Assembly: GCA_022264855.1 (NCBI GenBank)
Contig: JABYQU010000006.1
Coordinates: 682,001 to 746,000, forward strand
DNA: 64,000 nt
Source: Lenzites betulinus
Lineage: Eukaryota > Basidiomycota > Agaricomycetes > Polyporales > Polyporaceae
Direction of reading: 5' to 3'
A model generated the notes under the pieces. That model was not told where the DNA came from and searched no databases. It saw only the letters and a program-made list of their open reading frames with translations. How positions within the stretch are numbered: position 1 is the stretch's first letter; each line of letters begins with the position of its first letter. The position numbers and the translations under genes are program-made. Shown here piece after piece: positions 31,455 through 42,050 of the stretch.

Positions 31455-31720
31455 CTGTACCATTTCACTCAATTCGACAGCCCCTGTGACAGGTGACACC
31501 GTCCGCTCAGAAAAAAATTCGTCAATTCGACCATATGGCCGTGACATGGGGCGAAATTTCGACAGATTTTAGCTTGCGCGGCAGCGTGGCGCTCCGAAGC
31601 GCCCATGCAGCCCCAGGAGCGATCCGGCAAATGTCTTCGTGACCGGTGACGGGCACCAAAAATTCGGCAATTTGGACCCCATGTTATGCGTGATCTGACG
31701 AATTGAGTGAAATGGTACAG
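31455..31720. mobile_element. MITE with long inverted ends and TA duplication
   Basis: 266 bp. The left end reads CTGTACCATTTCACTCAA and the right end is its exact reverse complement; the inverted arms extend to about 26 bp with one mismatch (TTCGACAG against TTCGTCAG). TA flanks both sides (31453-31454 and 31721-31722). There is no coding capacity. TA duplication and short inverted ends are typical of Tc1/mariner-type non-autonomous elements. Confidence 0.8.
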
Positions 31721-31730
31721 TAGAATAGTA

Positions 31731-31768
31731 CTCACCTCACACGTTCTCGATAGAATACGTGAGGTGCG
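31731..31768. repeat. Hairpin similar to those in the copia LTRs
   Basis: CTCACCTCACACG ... ACGTGAGGTG forms a hairpin. Arms with the core TCACCTCA/TGAGGTGA are also found in the LTRs of elements B and C. A related copy (TCTCACACGTTCTCGATAGA) lies at 31342-31361. Confidence 0.5.
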
Positions 31769-31789
31769 AGCTTGACCGCGCGGCGGTCA

Positions 31790-32318
31790 CACCTAACCCT
31801 CCCACGGATCGGGCCTGACTAGCCCGGGTGATCTGATTGATGTACGCGGTCGTAAATGCCCCGTTTCTGCGATCGCGCCTACTTCCCAATAATTCCACTG
31901 ATTTCCTGGCGCTTTCCCCTGTAGGTCCATCCCATCAGCGCCGACGTTGCCGCCATCACTGCGCTAGACCGCGTTCCCACCTCTCGTCATTTTCCCACTG
32001 CTTTCCGCGCCTCTACGCCGCCCTCCCGCCCGGCGTAGCGTAACACGTGTTGGATTCCCGCCCCCCGACGTGCGCCCCTTTCCCTTTTCGTCTTATCAGC
32101 CCGCACCTCTTATCTGACGTGTTATCTCCATCTCCAGATTATCTCATATCTTCTCCCTTCCAAATCAGGCTGTTCCCCCGCGCTTCCCGGCTTGTCCCGC
32201 GCCTGTCCGGCCTGCCGCCTCCTGCCGTCCCCCGCCTCCCGGGCCTTGCCGCCCGCCCAGCGCTCCCGAGCCCTCCCAATCAGGTAGCCCCACCGACACC
32301 TCACTCCGCCTTCCCTCT
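31790..32318 (+). repeat. Left terminal inverted repeat of the KDZ element
   Basis: 529 bp, inverted copy at 41522-42050. C- and T-rich on this strand with blocks such as CCGCCTCCTGCCGTCCCCCG and TCCATCTCCAGATTATCTC that are conserved in both copies. Confidence 0.9.
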
Positions 32319-32552
32319 CCTCTCGTGGTTACTGGCCCCCCTGCGCTACTATATTGTACTGCAGAATATGTAGTAAGTACGTAGTGTACACGTATCAACG
32401 GCAACGTGCCCTGTCTAACGGCGACCGAGCTACAGGGCCATTACCGAGGCATAACTCCGCTCGCCTATTTCGTAGCGATGGCGCAGTCATTATATCTTCA
32501 ACTTCCACCACCATGTACTCCGCTGACACGACCCCGCCCCCTGCCGCTTTCC

Positions 32553-34394
32553 ATGGCTCCCCCTGCTGACACTGCGTCGAATGGTGTCTCTCTCGCGAAC
32601 CTCCATCTGAACGATCATGGTCTCCGCAATCTACGCCTATTCCTCGGTCGGGACGACATTTATCGTCGATATCAGGACCGTTTCGACGCCGCCGACCTAG
32701 CGTGGTTCGTCGCTGGAATGCACAAGGACAATGATCACCAGGTTTTCCCCAACACGTTCCATCCGGCCTGGAAGACGGCGTTTTTGGTCGACGCGCCGAG
32801 TCCCGAGGAGGCCAAGAAGAAAAGAAACGAACTGAGGAGTAAGCTCAAGGCTCTCCTCTTCGATACGGTAAGTATCCGTTGAGTAATCTCTTCGTATGCG
32901 CATTCTAATCGTATGTAGGCCACTGCACTTGACCGCACGCAGGGCGGATGCACCCTCGTCCTCCACGTCGACGGTCCCATCGCGCCCGGGCAGCGTGCCG
33001 AGCTCGAGAACGTCAAAGTAGACGTCGTCCTTCCCCCCCACGTCCTCGCGGAGGTCCCGCATATCGAACGCGCCATCGCCCAAATCGTTCAACAATACGT
33101 CGAGTCGCTCGGCATCTTCGCCGTCCAACGATGGCGCATGGCCTTTCTCAACACCGGCCGCACGCTGAACACCCCCATCTCAGACGAGCGTCGTACGCAC
33201 TCCGTGGTCCGCCCGTTCATGCCCAGTCCCACCCCCTCGCAGAACCACTACATTTGTTACGGTCGCCCCGTTGGGCAGCTGCAAGAGATGCTCGACGCCG
33301 TCGGGCATCCCAAACCCGCCCGTCCCAGCCCGGCCGCCGCCAATCCGTCCCCAGAGGTCGTCGAGGCGGCGAATGCCCAGATTCACAACAACGCCGGCGA
33401 CGACAGCGACGACAACGGTCCCGAGCATGGCCAGAAAGAGGCTATGCTCGAGAACTACATCGCAGACCTTGAAGAGGAGCTACAAATCAAGGACAAGTGC
33501 ATCGACGACAGGGACGAGAACCTCAAGCAGATGGGCCAGACCATCGAAGAGAAGGCGACGATCATCGAGGAGAAGGACGCCATCATCGAGGCAAAGGAGC
33601 GCGAGCTCGTTGCTCGCGACCTCGTCCTCGCCGACCGAGCTCGCCAGCTCGCTGAGATGTCCCATCTCCTCCACGCCCGCGAGGAGGACCTCAAGCAGTT
33701 GCGTGCACGGCTCCTCAGCCCCACACCTGGTATGTTATCAATGTGCTGCTGTATTGACGACGTCGCTCACTGTCATACAGTAGTCTTTGCCAACGCCCGG
33801 ACGTTTGAGCCAGCGGCCGACGTCCCGTTCGACGTCCCTCCCACCCCGACGCCTAGTGTCATGACGCCGCCTCGCGCCCGCGTCGGCACCCCTGTACCCC
33901 TGCGCTCCCATGGGAGTGGGATGATCCTGTCGCCCTCCGCTCTACGCGGCGGCAACGCCGTCTTCCGCTCGGCTGTCGACAGCGACGATGACAGGTCGAC
34001 TCATTCTTCCTCAATGCTGTCACACTCTGATTGGTCCGGGACCATCTCGCCGACCCCCGTGGGCGCGGTCAGCTCCTCCGAATGGGAAATGCCGTCTTAC
34101 CCGCTCGTCCAGACCCGTCCGCGTGTCATTCCGCAGGCCACGACAACGCCTGCCGGCCCCGCGCCTCTCGGCCGGCTCACCAGGCTGACACGCTTCAGCG
34201 CCTTGGGGGAGCACACCGCCAACGCCGTCCGTGATCTCGGGCTTCTCCCTGCTCTTCATCGTCACCTCAATGCCCTCGTGGAGAACGTCCCTGACAATGA
34301 CTGGGTGTCCACCCTCGTTAACCATCATGGTCTGAGTGACTCTGCTGCAGAGAAAATCAGGGATGCTATGTTTAGGGACATTCCGACCATGTAG
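32553..34394 (+). CDS. KDZ-element cargo 1: coiled-coil protein of unknown function
   Basis: Three exons (32553-32877, 32919-33729, 33781-34394) joined in frame. The N-terminal about 220 residues look like a folded domain (LHLNDHGLRNLRLFLGRDDI, FHPAWKTAFLVD, CTLVLHVDGPIAPGQRAEL, RAIAQIVQQYVESLGIFAVQ). An acidic linker leads to a clear coiled coil at about residues 290-380 (ENYIADLEEELQIKDKCIDD, EEKDAIIEAKERELVARDLV, LHAREEDLKQLRARLL). The C-terminal third is serine/proline-rich and ends in a helical segment (DLGLLPALHRHLNALVENVP, LSDSAAEKIRDAMF). It is the first gene inside the left inverted repeat and has no damage. The ATG at 32553 (MAPPADTASNG) is preferred over two upstream in-frame ATGs because the sequence before it is not protein-like. 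The coiled coil could mediate transposase or DNA-complex assembly, which is speculation. Confidence 0.75.
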
Positions 34395-34636
34395 CCTTGA
34401 AAGTATTTCAGTTTCGCTTGTAGGGCTGGCTATCCTGTTGTCATGCTGTCCCGCTTATTTTGCTGCTGTCATGTACTGCGCTATCATTTTGAAATATCAT
34501 TGCTGAGACATCTCCAGAACTAGCCGATGACTGCTTTATAGAAGCTCTAGTCCCCATCGAACCTTCTTGCCTCCCTTTTTCATCCACTTTCTTCTCGCAG
34601 CGCAGCCTCGTTTTCTCCTCGTGCTGATCAGCTGTC

Positions 34637-35996
34637 ATGTCGATCACTTATGGGTCACCGGCAGACATTGTTGCAAGGCCTATCGTTCCAAGGGAACGTC
34701 GTACGGGCCCTGTGCTGACCCACGAGCGGAGACTGGAGCTCGCTGTAGAACGTCGTGTTAAGGCCGACCAGATCGAGGAGGAGCTCGTGAAATGGTATGA
34801 GGCTACCGTCGAGTTGTCGAAGGACCTGAGTCGGCGCTTCCCGTCGAAGAAGCCAGAAGCATATCTTTATCAAATGCTCTCAGGGGCGACGAAGAATGGG
34901 AAGCCGCGTGAGCCGAGCGCGTACAACGCTTGGCTCCATCGTCTTGCGAAAGAAGGCGGTGAGGCTACGTGTTTTATTCCATACTTATCTCTTACTCACA
35001 CTTTTCAGACGGGGTAAATATCAACAATATCGACGAGGAGGAGCTCGAAGAGTACCGCAACCTTACTAGTGAGCAGAAGGCGGCCCTTAAAGCCGACTTA
35101 ATAGAAGAACGGAAGTCCCGGCAATTCGGCATACGGATCTCGCAGCGTGGGAGGACGCAAGACGTCAATCACGTCTGCGAGAAGATAGAAGACTTAGTAA
35201 GTCAAGAGAGCGGATTGGTCGAGCGGAGTTTTGCTGACTTCGGACTCAGCTTCAAGGTCTCCAACATCGCGTTGGCGTCGAAGCCTTCTTCTGCGTCGTC
35301 CGCAACACCGCCGATTATCCCCTGAAGCCTCGCTGGTGGTTCAGCTCGAACACGCTGGACGAGTTCCTGCGGGGCAATGTTCGCAGGTTCGAACCGGAGC
35401 GGATTGGCGTGATGGCGGAGGCGTTCGCTATCGCGGGGTGTGACTACTTCAGTACGTGTCCGTCTTCATGATAACCAACGCGCTCTGCTAACTACTTCCA
35501 CACTTCACAGACCAGCTGAAGAACACTGAGCAGAAGGCCGCTTTCTTGAAGGGCGAGATCCGTGACTTGGTGCACGAGGCCCTTGGTGAGTCGTATGCAC
35601 AACGCTTCGGGACGTTACTCATTATTTGCAGTCTTGATTACGGGCGATCCGGCCGCAACCATGAGCTACACGCAATTCACCCGCGATATAGAGCTTCAGC
35701 GCGGCGTCACTATCGATGGCTGGACTCACCATCAATTCTGCGCGCCGTCGAAGATGAGCAGCGCTCTCGGCCCCCTCAAGACGCTGCACGAGGCCCTGAA
35801 GAATAAGACCTGCAAGTTCGTCCGACTCTCCCCCTCGCAGTGCGACGAAATCCGGAAGCAGGTCGCCGAGGAGCAGGCAACCGGCGCGAATGCTCGCAAG
35901 CCCCGTAACGACGCCGGTAAGAAGCGCAAGCCCAAGAATTCGGGGTCTGGCAGTGCTCCCAAGAAGACTCGTGTCGACGAGAACACCGCCGAGTAG
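34637..35996 (+). CDS. KDZ-element cargo 2: basic protein, HMG-box-like N-terminus
   Basis: Five exons (34637-34958, 35009-35196, 35250-35451, 35511-35585, 35632-35996) join in frame. After MSITYGSPADIV comes a helix-rich region of about 110 residues: ELVKWYEATVELSKDLSRRF, then GKPREPSAYNAWLHRLAKEG, then LEEYRNLTSEQKAALKADLI. The order PSAYN-x-W, helix, ...LT.EQK is reminiscent of an HMG box (DNA-bending domain). A middle domain follows (VEAFFCVVRNTADYPLKPRW, FEPERIGVMAEAFAIAGCDY) and then TIDGWTHHQFCAPSKMSSAL. The last 40 residues are lysine-rich (KPRNDAGKKRKPKN), like a nuclear localisation or DNA-binding tail. KDZ transposons are reported to encode a divergent HMG-domain protein, which fits. 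No search was done, so the HMG call is inference from pattern. Confidence 0.7.
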
Positions 35997-37304
35997 TTTC
36001 GCCCATCGTCGGACAGCAGAGGGTCGACAAGCCGCCGCCATACACGAAGCTGCGACACCTCGTCATCCCTCGTCGTCCCTCGTCATCCCTCGTCATCCCT
36101 CGTCGCCCCTCGTCGCCTGCTCGTCGCCCCTCGTCGCCCTTCGTCGCCTGCCCATTGCCCGTTGCCCATCGCCCCTCGTTTACCCGTCGCCCCTCGTCGC
36201 TTGCCCGTCGCCGGCCCCCTTCGCCCGTCGCCTCCAGTGTGTGCGCCATCTAAGAGGACCATACAGGACATTTCGGCCTCTGCGCGCATGGTCATACACG
36301 CACCACGCTCGTACTGCGCGCGAGGCCATGCGCAACGCTTTGATCCATGTCGTCTCGCACTTGCCTCTTGCCTCTCGCCTACGTCTCCATTACTGCATTT
36401 CTCGTGGCTACGCCGTCCGCAAGTTCGTTCGTTAACGTCCTTATAATATTTACTGTATGTTTTGCTTCTGTAGTATGTCTTGCTCGCTGTCGCTGTCCGC
36501 TGTGCGCCGCCGCTGTCGTTCCTTCATGTTCTCGCTGTCATATATACCTTACCCGTCGTATAGCTCTCGTATAGCTCTCTCGTACCCTCGCCGCTATCCC
36601 CTCCGTACCTTGCATATTTGGGAAGATGCTCGTGCTATAGTCATCGTAATCAGTTGTCCGTCGTACATGCTGGCTGTCGCTATGTGATCTCCAATTGAAC
36701 ATCCATGTTGCATCGAAGTGCTGCAGGCTTGGCAAGCCCGACACCGACAGTAGCAGACATTCAAGTGTTCTGCCTAGAGCAGTACTTGCTGTAGTAGCAG
36801 TGAAGCCATCCGAAGGCATTGCGTCACTCCGGGTCTCAAGTATCTTACCACCGTTCATCCGTCGTGGACTGGGACAGTAAGAGATTAATGGATTCCTGTG
36901 ATACAGAAGCCCCGCACGAAAGATGACTTTGTAGTTGACGCGTTGACGGCGCGTTCACCACAGGACCTCCAACAAGCAAACCAACTTTCAAGTTGATACT
37001 CTGGACACCAGATGGCACTCTACGAGCTCATGTATATTTCGTCACACCCGAAGACCATTCCGTACTTGCACTGATAGACCTTTACACAAGCAATCCGTAG
37101 TAGCTATAGCGTACACTTCTCAAATGACATGTTCACACTTGCACCAAGGCGGCATCGCCGTCGCAAGGTCCTGTAGTTCCACATACTTCAGCCTCATCGA
37201 AGTACTCGCCGGGGTCTCCACAGCTATACTGCACACATATGAAACTGACCATGTATATACTACCGATGAGGTTGCGATTATCGTACAGCGTAGGGAGGCA
37301 ATAA
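35997..37304. other. Spacer between convergent KDZ-element genes
   Basis: About 1.3 kb. Positions 36057-36235 are an imperfect repeat of CGTCATCCCT/CGTCGCCCCT-type 10- and 9-mers. The rest holds no credible gene. Both neighbours end toward this region, so it should contain two polyadenylation sites. Confidence 0.6.
36057..36235 (+). repeat. CGTCRYCCCT microsatellite-like tract
   Basis: About 180 bp of degenerate tandem CTCGTCATCCCTCGTCGCCC-like units just downstream of cargo gene 2. Confidence 0.75.
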
Positions 37305-40300
37305 CTACGTATCGTCCGCACTACTAGCTAAGCTGTCGAAGAACTTGACCAGTCGCCCAGAATTCGTCACACCGCCGGCTCCCGGAATACCTCCAACTTC
37401 TTCCAAGTCGAAATCGTCAGCATACAAGCCTCCGGGGTTTCGAAGCAGCTGCACACCCGGGATCACAGAGACACCGGGCTGAACCGCAACCTCTACCCCT
37501 GCGGAAACAGTCCTCGAGTGACGTGAGACGTTGTCCGGGATCGCGGCCGTGTCGCCCGCGGTCGTGGCGCGGCCGTCTGCGACGTCTACTACCGCGACGG
37601 AGGAGCCCGTATGAGAGGCCGTACAGGCAGCAGGCTCACTCGAGAGGGGGATACACGCTGTCGCGACGGCTCCGGGTGCGTTAGAGGCCGTAGGGGCCGC
37701 TGGCTCGCGAGAGGGCCCTCCAGAGGGTGACGATATCGCTGGAGACTTGTCTACTCCCGAAAGTGTCGCCCACGACGGCAGCGCAGCCATGTCCAGCAAG
37801 GACTTGTCGCGCCCTATGCGATAGGCGTACTTGAGTTGTCCAGAGAAGCCCGAGAGCTGCGAAGTTTTGAACAGCCACCCTACAACCCTCTCATTGACGA
37901 CGGCGAGGTATTGCTGGCGGGCGACAAGCTCAGACGCAAGCGTCGAGTTCATCGCGCGGGCGGTGCACACAGCGGCGTGATAGTCCATATGTTCATCGAC
38001 CATGTACGAAAAAAGGCGGGCGATCTCCAGGTTCAGACGCGAAATCTCCTCGCGTGCACGCTTGACGTTGTAGTAAGTATTCATGGCGTCGCGATGCGTG
38101 CGCTGCGCCCAGGGCTTTTCGCGGATGTCTTGCCGCGTCTCGCGCAACAAATCGAACTCGCCCAACGAAACGAGTTCCATGACGTCGCCCAGCGACAGTT
38201 CGGGCTTCGGAGGCTTGAGCTCGGACGCGTACTTGTTGTACTTCGCGAGCGCCTTCCGGATAGCCTCAGCACGAGTCTTGAGTGCCTTACCAATCTTGTC
38301 GCGGAGCTTATAGCCTGTTGCAAAGCTTCAGTGCGGCTCGCGTGCATGATATGGTAAAATAATGCTTACCAACACCATTGAGGCCGAGCTTGTTCAGTTC
38401 GAACAACCTTTGAACCACGAGGCGCTCCAAGTTGTCGAGGGCCAGCCGGTACTTCCTGCGATCGAGCTCCAGGCTGGCCTCCTTGTACTCGGCGCTGTTC
38501 GGAAGCCAGGGGGATTCGAGGTCGAGCGCGTCGGCGAGGCGGTTGGCCTCTTCCTGGGCTTGTGCCACGCGCGCGGGCGCGGCTGTATACTCGTGACGAA
38601 TGCGTCGTATCTCTTTTTCGGTGATCCCTTCCCTGATGATTAGCTCGTCGAGCTTCTTGTACATGTCGACCGCGACAGTGTCCTTTCGTCTGCGAGCATG
38701 TCAGCGAGGCGGAATGTGGAGTAGATAAGACGCATACCCGGCTTCTTCGAGCTTCCTCAAGGCCCGGACGTACTCGAACTTGAGCGCGTACTCGGCGGGC
38801 TCCGACTTCAAACCGAGGAGATACGCGCGTTCCTCCCGTAGGTAACGCTCGAAGTCTTCTGCGCCGATCTTCAGCTCATGCATGTACACGGCCAGCGCGC
38901 GCTCACCGTCTTCAATAATCTGCAGCGCCTGACGATAGTTGTTGAAGATGAAGCGACCTATCACGCATAAGTAAACGGTTTAATAACATATATCACAACT
39001 TACCGGATTCAGCGTGCTTCAACCCGTTCCAGTATTTGACGTGGCCTTCAATAGCTTGATGCCGATGGAAGTCAGAGGCCAATCGCGTCCCGGACGCCAG
39101 GGAGTTCGACGACGAGAAGAAACGTTCACATCCCTCGAAATCCTCCTTGCCGACACCGTCACGGTACATTGGGTGCCAGTCCAGTTGGCAGGCGCGGTTA
39201 TGGCTATGTCCGTGGAACGCCGGGACAATGGGCATGATGACGCCCTTGGCACGAGGCCCCAGCGAGCTCCTGTCGAGGATCTTTGCGAACTCACACCCAA
39301 TGTCGTAGCCCAAGACAATCTTGTAGTCGCTCCCATAGACGTCGAGAAGCTTCTTTACGATCGCGAGGGGATACTTCATCCTGCAATATGTGAGCTCCCA
39401 TGTTACTAGTAGACGGCGGCGCACTCACAATTCACCACTGCGGATCATGTCGCACAATACCAGTACCTGGCCATGCCGACACAGGGAGGCGAAGATCCCG
39501 GTTGCCTTGAAGAGCGTGAACATTTTTTTACGCGCCTCGGGCCCCGCGTTCCGCCACCGCTCAGCGCATAGCGATGTTGCCTCGGAGGGTTCATCGACCT
39601 GATCCGTGACGGTGTCCTCGTTGATCCACTGGGCTTCCTCGAGGTCGCCGTCGATGTCGTCGTCTGACACGTCACCGTCGCCTGCCTTCCGTTGTGGCCT
39701 TCGTGTCTGAGATGCGGGGTCTTTGTTGCGTGCATTCGAAGTTGTTGCTTTTGCGGCGGCGGACGTCGACGACGAAGGATCTGATGGGACGGCAGGGCCA
39801 GACCCCACAGTGGGAACCTTTGAGGATGCTGCACGTCTCTGATGTATATAATCAGCATTGAAACGAAGGTGACGCGCAAGGACGTACCTGCTGGGCATCG
39901 CGAACCTCATCCTTGAAGCGATCGACTTCTTCGTTGCTAATGTAGAGGTCGGTCCGAAGAGTCCTTCGGTCGGTGTACCGTTCGCCGCTACGGAACGAGT
40001 CGTCGACCAGCTTGAGCGAGGAGTTACCATCCATGGTGGCGAGAAGAGTGGGCGGCGACGGTTCACCTTCAAGAACATACAGACATGGGGGGCACGCATG
40101 ACGCATGCGCCACTCCGGCTGGTCGCGGCCTAACGAGGCACTGACGCGTACTTCAACTTGGTGGAGGAGGTCGAGATACACGTCGAAGCAGCCTGAGAAT
40201 TGTTCAGCCATCTTTGGGATGAACGTTCGCTGATGGACGGTCAGTATGACGTGGCATATTAAGCGGGAATGACTTACCAGATGCAAGGCGCAGACACCTT

Positions 40301-41234
40301 GGCAGAATGCTTGCACGCTCAGTCGTGGGCACACAGCATGGAGTTGACGGTAGCATTCCAGAACTTTCAAAGAGATCGCCTGGGTGGGCGCGACGGGAGA
40401 GACACCGAGATATCCGCCTCGGAGCAATGTGACGTTAGGCAGTTCGGACATAGTCGAAGGCGAGAAGGAAGCGAGGTGATATTCTGATATAATAGATTAG
40501 CGATATGTGCGCGGTGTCGTGACAGCACGCAAAACCACTTACGGAACATCTCGACGACGTTGATACTCCAGCTGCTGGGACATGACACAGGATCGGGAGA
40601 GAAGTCGGGGGCGGAAGGGGGCTCAAGGGGATCGGGAGCACTCGACGGGGCGGTATGGGGGGGCGTCGAGGAGAGGTTGCTCCCCGTAGCGCTTGACGTG
40701 TCCTTCCAGGCGAGATAGGCGTCCGTCAAGTGGGGTAGTTGCATCGCCCACTCTGTGTTCCGCAAATCCGTACGATCGCGGCGAGTTCTCTTGTCCCGCC
40801 TTATCCTAAATCCGTGCATGAGATGTGTGCAACATTGCAAGTGAATAGACTTGAGACATACCATTGTTCTTCGAATATCTCGCGACAAAGCTGATCCTCA
40901 CCGCCCTCATGGCTGGCCAGGACACCCTCGTCGCCCAACGGGATGGGATATAGTTGTATACCTTCCATGATGTCTGGGTCGACCGCCATGAGGTCTTCGC
41001 GTTCTTCATAGTTCAGGCCTGAGAATTACATGAGTATCTTACAGTTCAGAAGGAGGTAGGTGTGCAGCGGTACATACCAGCGACTCGTTCGCGAAACTTG
41101 GCATACGCCTGTGCTTGTCGAGCAGCGCCATCCCGGAGGTTTTGACATTTGGTGATAGTCTTCCGCGCGAAACCACGCCCATATCGTAGGTTGACAGAGC
41201 TAGAGACGGAGGACTTACCCTTATACCCGCTCAT
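37305..41234 (-). CDS. KDZ-family transposase, intact
   Basis: Ten exons (41234-41078, 41018-40862, 40805-40543, 40483-40278, 40229-39888, 39838-39429, 39380-39004, 38957-38738, 38689-38370, 38314-37305) total 3462 nt, 1153 aa, with every intron GT-AG and 46-60 nt long. Family signatures in order: LLRGGYLGVSPVAPTQAIS (about 215-235), CFDVYLDLLHQ and a zinc pair ACPPC (307-310), a presumed first catalytic aspartate in ATMDGNSSLK (about 328), CAERWRNAG and GIFASLCRHGQVLVLCDM with IRSGEL (about 450-510), YDIGCEF (second acidic residue, about 538), VPAFHGHSHNRACQLDWHP and EDFEGCERFFSSSNSLA (presumed third acidic residue, about 597). KDZ transposases have an RNase H-like catalytic fold with extra zinc-binding motifs. 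The C-terminal 150 residues are disordered. No stop, frameshift or damaged motif was found, so the enzyme may be active. It would cut at the 529-bp inverted repeats that flank it. Confidence 0.88.
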
Positions 41235-41521
41235 TGTGTTCGAACATCGTGCATTGAGGGTGAGGGGGACTCTGCTGGCAGGGATGTGCTGGCAGGAGGA
41301 GGAGGAGAAGGGGCGGGCGTTTAGGTCACAGTGTTGAACACGACGCGTGAGAACAAGTCTCACACGTGCGGAAGCCGAGCGCGCGCCGCGGGCAGTGCTG
41401 AGCAACCTACCATTTTGGGACACCCTCCTACTCTCCCAACCCGGCTGGTGGTTTATACACCTATGTACATTAATGAAGGATCGAACTACACTATTTATGA
41501 GGTCTATACACTATTGAAGGC
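41235..41521. promoter_or_regulatory. Upstream region of the KDZ transposase
   Basis: About 290 bp between the transposase ATG and the right inverted repeat. It includes an inverted pair around 41345-41376 (GACGCGTGAGA and TCTCACACGTG). The transcription start must lie here or in the inverted repeat; no TATA box stands out. Confidence 0.35.
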
Positions 41522-42050
41522 AGAGGGAAGGCGGAGTGAGGTGTCGGTGGGGCTACCTGATTGGGAGGGTTCGGGAGCGCTGGGCGGGCGGCAAGGCCCG
41601 GGCGGCGGGGGACGGCAGGAGGCGGCAGGCCGGACAGGCGCGGGACAAGCCGGGAAGCGCGGGGGAACAGCCTGATTTGGAAGGGAGAAGATATGAGATA
41701 ATCTGGAGATGGAGATAACAAGTCAGATAAGAGGCGCGGGCTGATAAGACGGAAAGGGAAAAGGGCGCACGTCGGGAGGGCGGGACCCGCCACGTGTTAC
41801 GCTACGCTGGGCGGGAGGGCGGGATATTAACGCGGAGCGCGGTGGGAATATGACGAAATGTGGGAACGCGGTCTAGGGCGGTGATGGCGGCAGTATCGGC
41901 GCTAATGGAATGGACCTACAAGGGAAGGCGCCAGGAAATCAGTGGAATTATTGGGAAGTAGGCGCGATCGCAGAAACGGGGCATTTACGACCGCGTACAT
42001 CAATCAGATCACCCGGGCTAGTCAGGCCCGATCCGTGGGAGGGTTAGGTG
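41522..42050 (-). repeat. Right terminal inverted repeat of the KDZ element
   Basis: 529 bp, reverse complement of 31790-32318 with scattered substitutions. It ends GGTTAGGTG at 42050 and is followed at once by satellite sequence (GTGTTGGCTATGC). Confidence 0.9.

Larger units (their letters stand above)
31790..42050. mobile_element. KDZ-family DNA transposon with 529-bp inverted repeats and two cargo genes
   Basis: A 10,261-bp unit bounded by 529-bp terminal inverted repeats (31790-32318 and 41522-42050). The outer ends read CACCTAACCCTCCCACGG on both sides. Inside are three intact multi-exon genes: a coiled-coil protein (32553-34394, plus), a basic HMG-like protein (34637-35996, plus) and a KDZ transposase (37305-41234, minus). 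The inverted repeats are near-identical in the outer 150 bp and inner 250 bp and differ at scattered positions between. No matching target duplication is seen: the 8 bp outside are GGCGGTCA on the left and GTGTTGGC on the right. The right end joins a satellite array. KDZ (Kyakuja-Dileera-Zisupton) elements are known from mushrooms, some with TET/JBP and divergent HMG genes; this one has no TET/JBP gene. Confidence 0.85.

Noticed and set aside
32122..32404. Frames inside the 529-bp inverted repeats (present at both ends of the KDZ element)
   Set aside because: The repeats are low-complexity and pyrimidine-rich; the frames have no protein-like composition and differ between the two copies.
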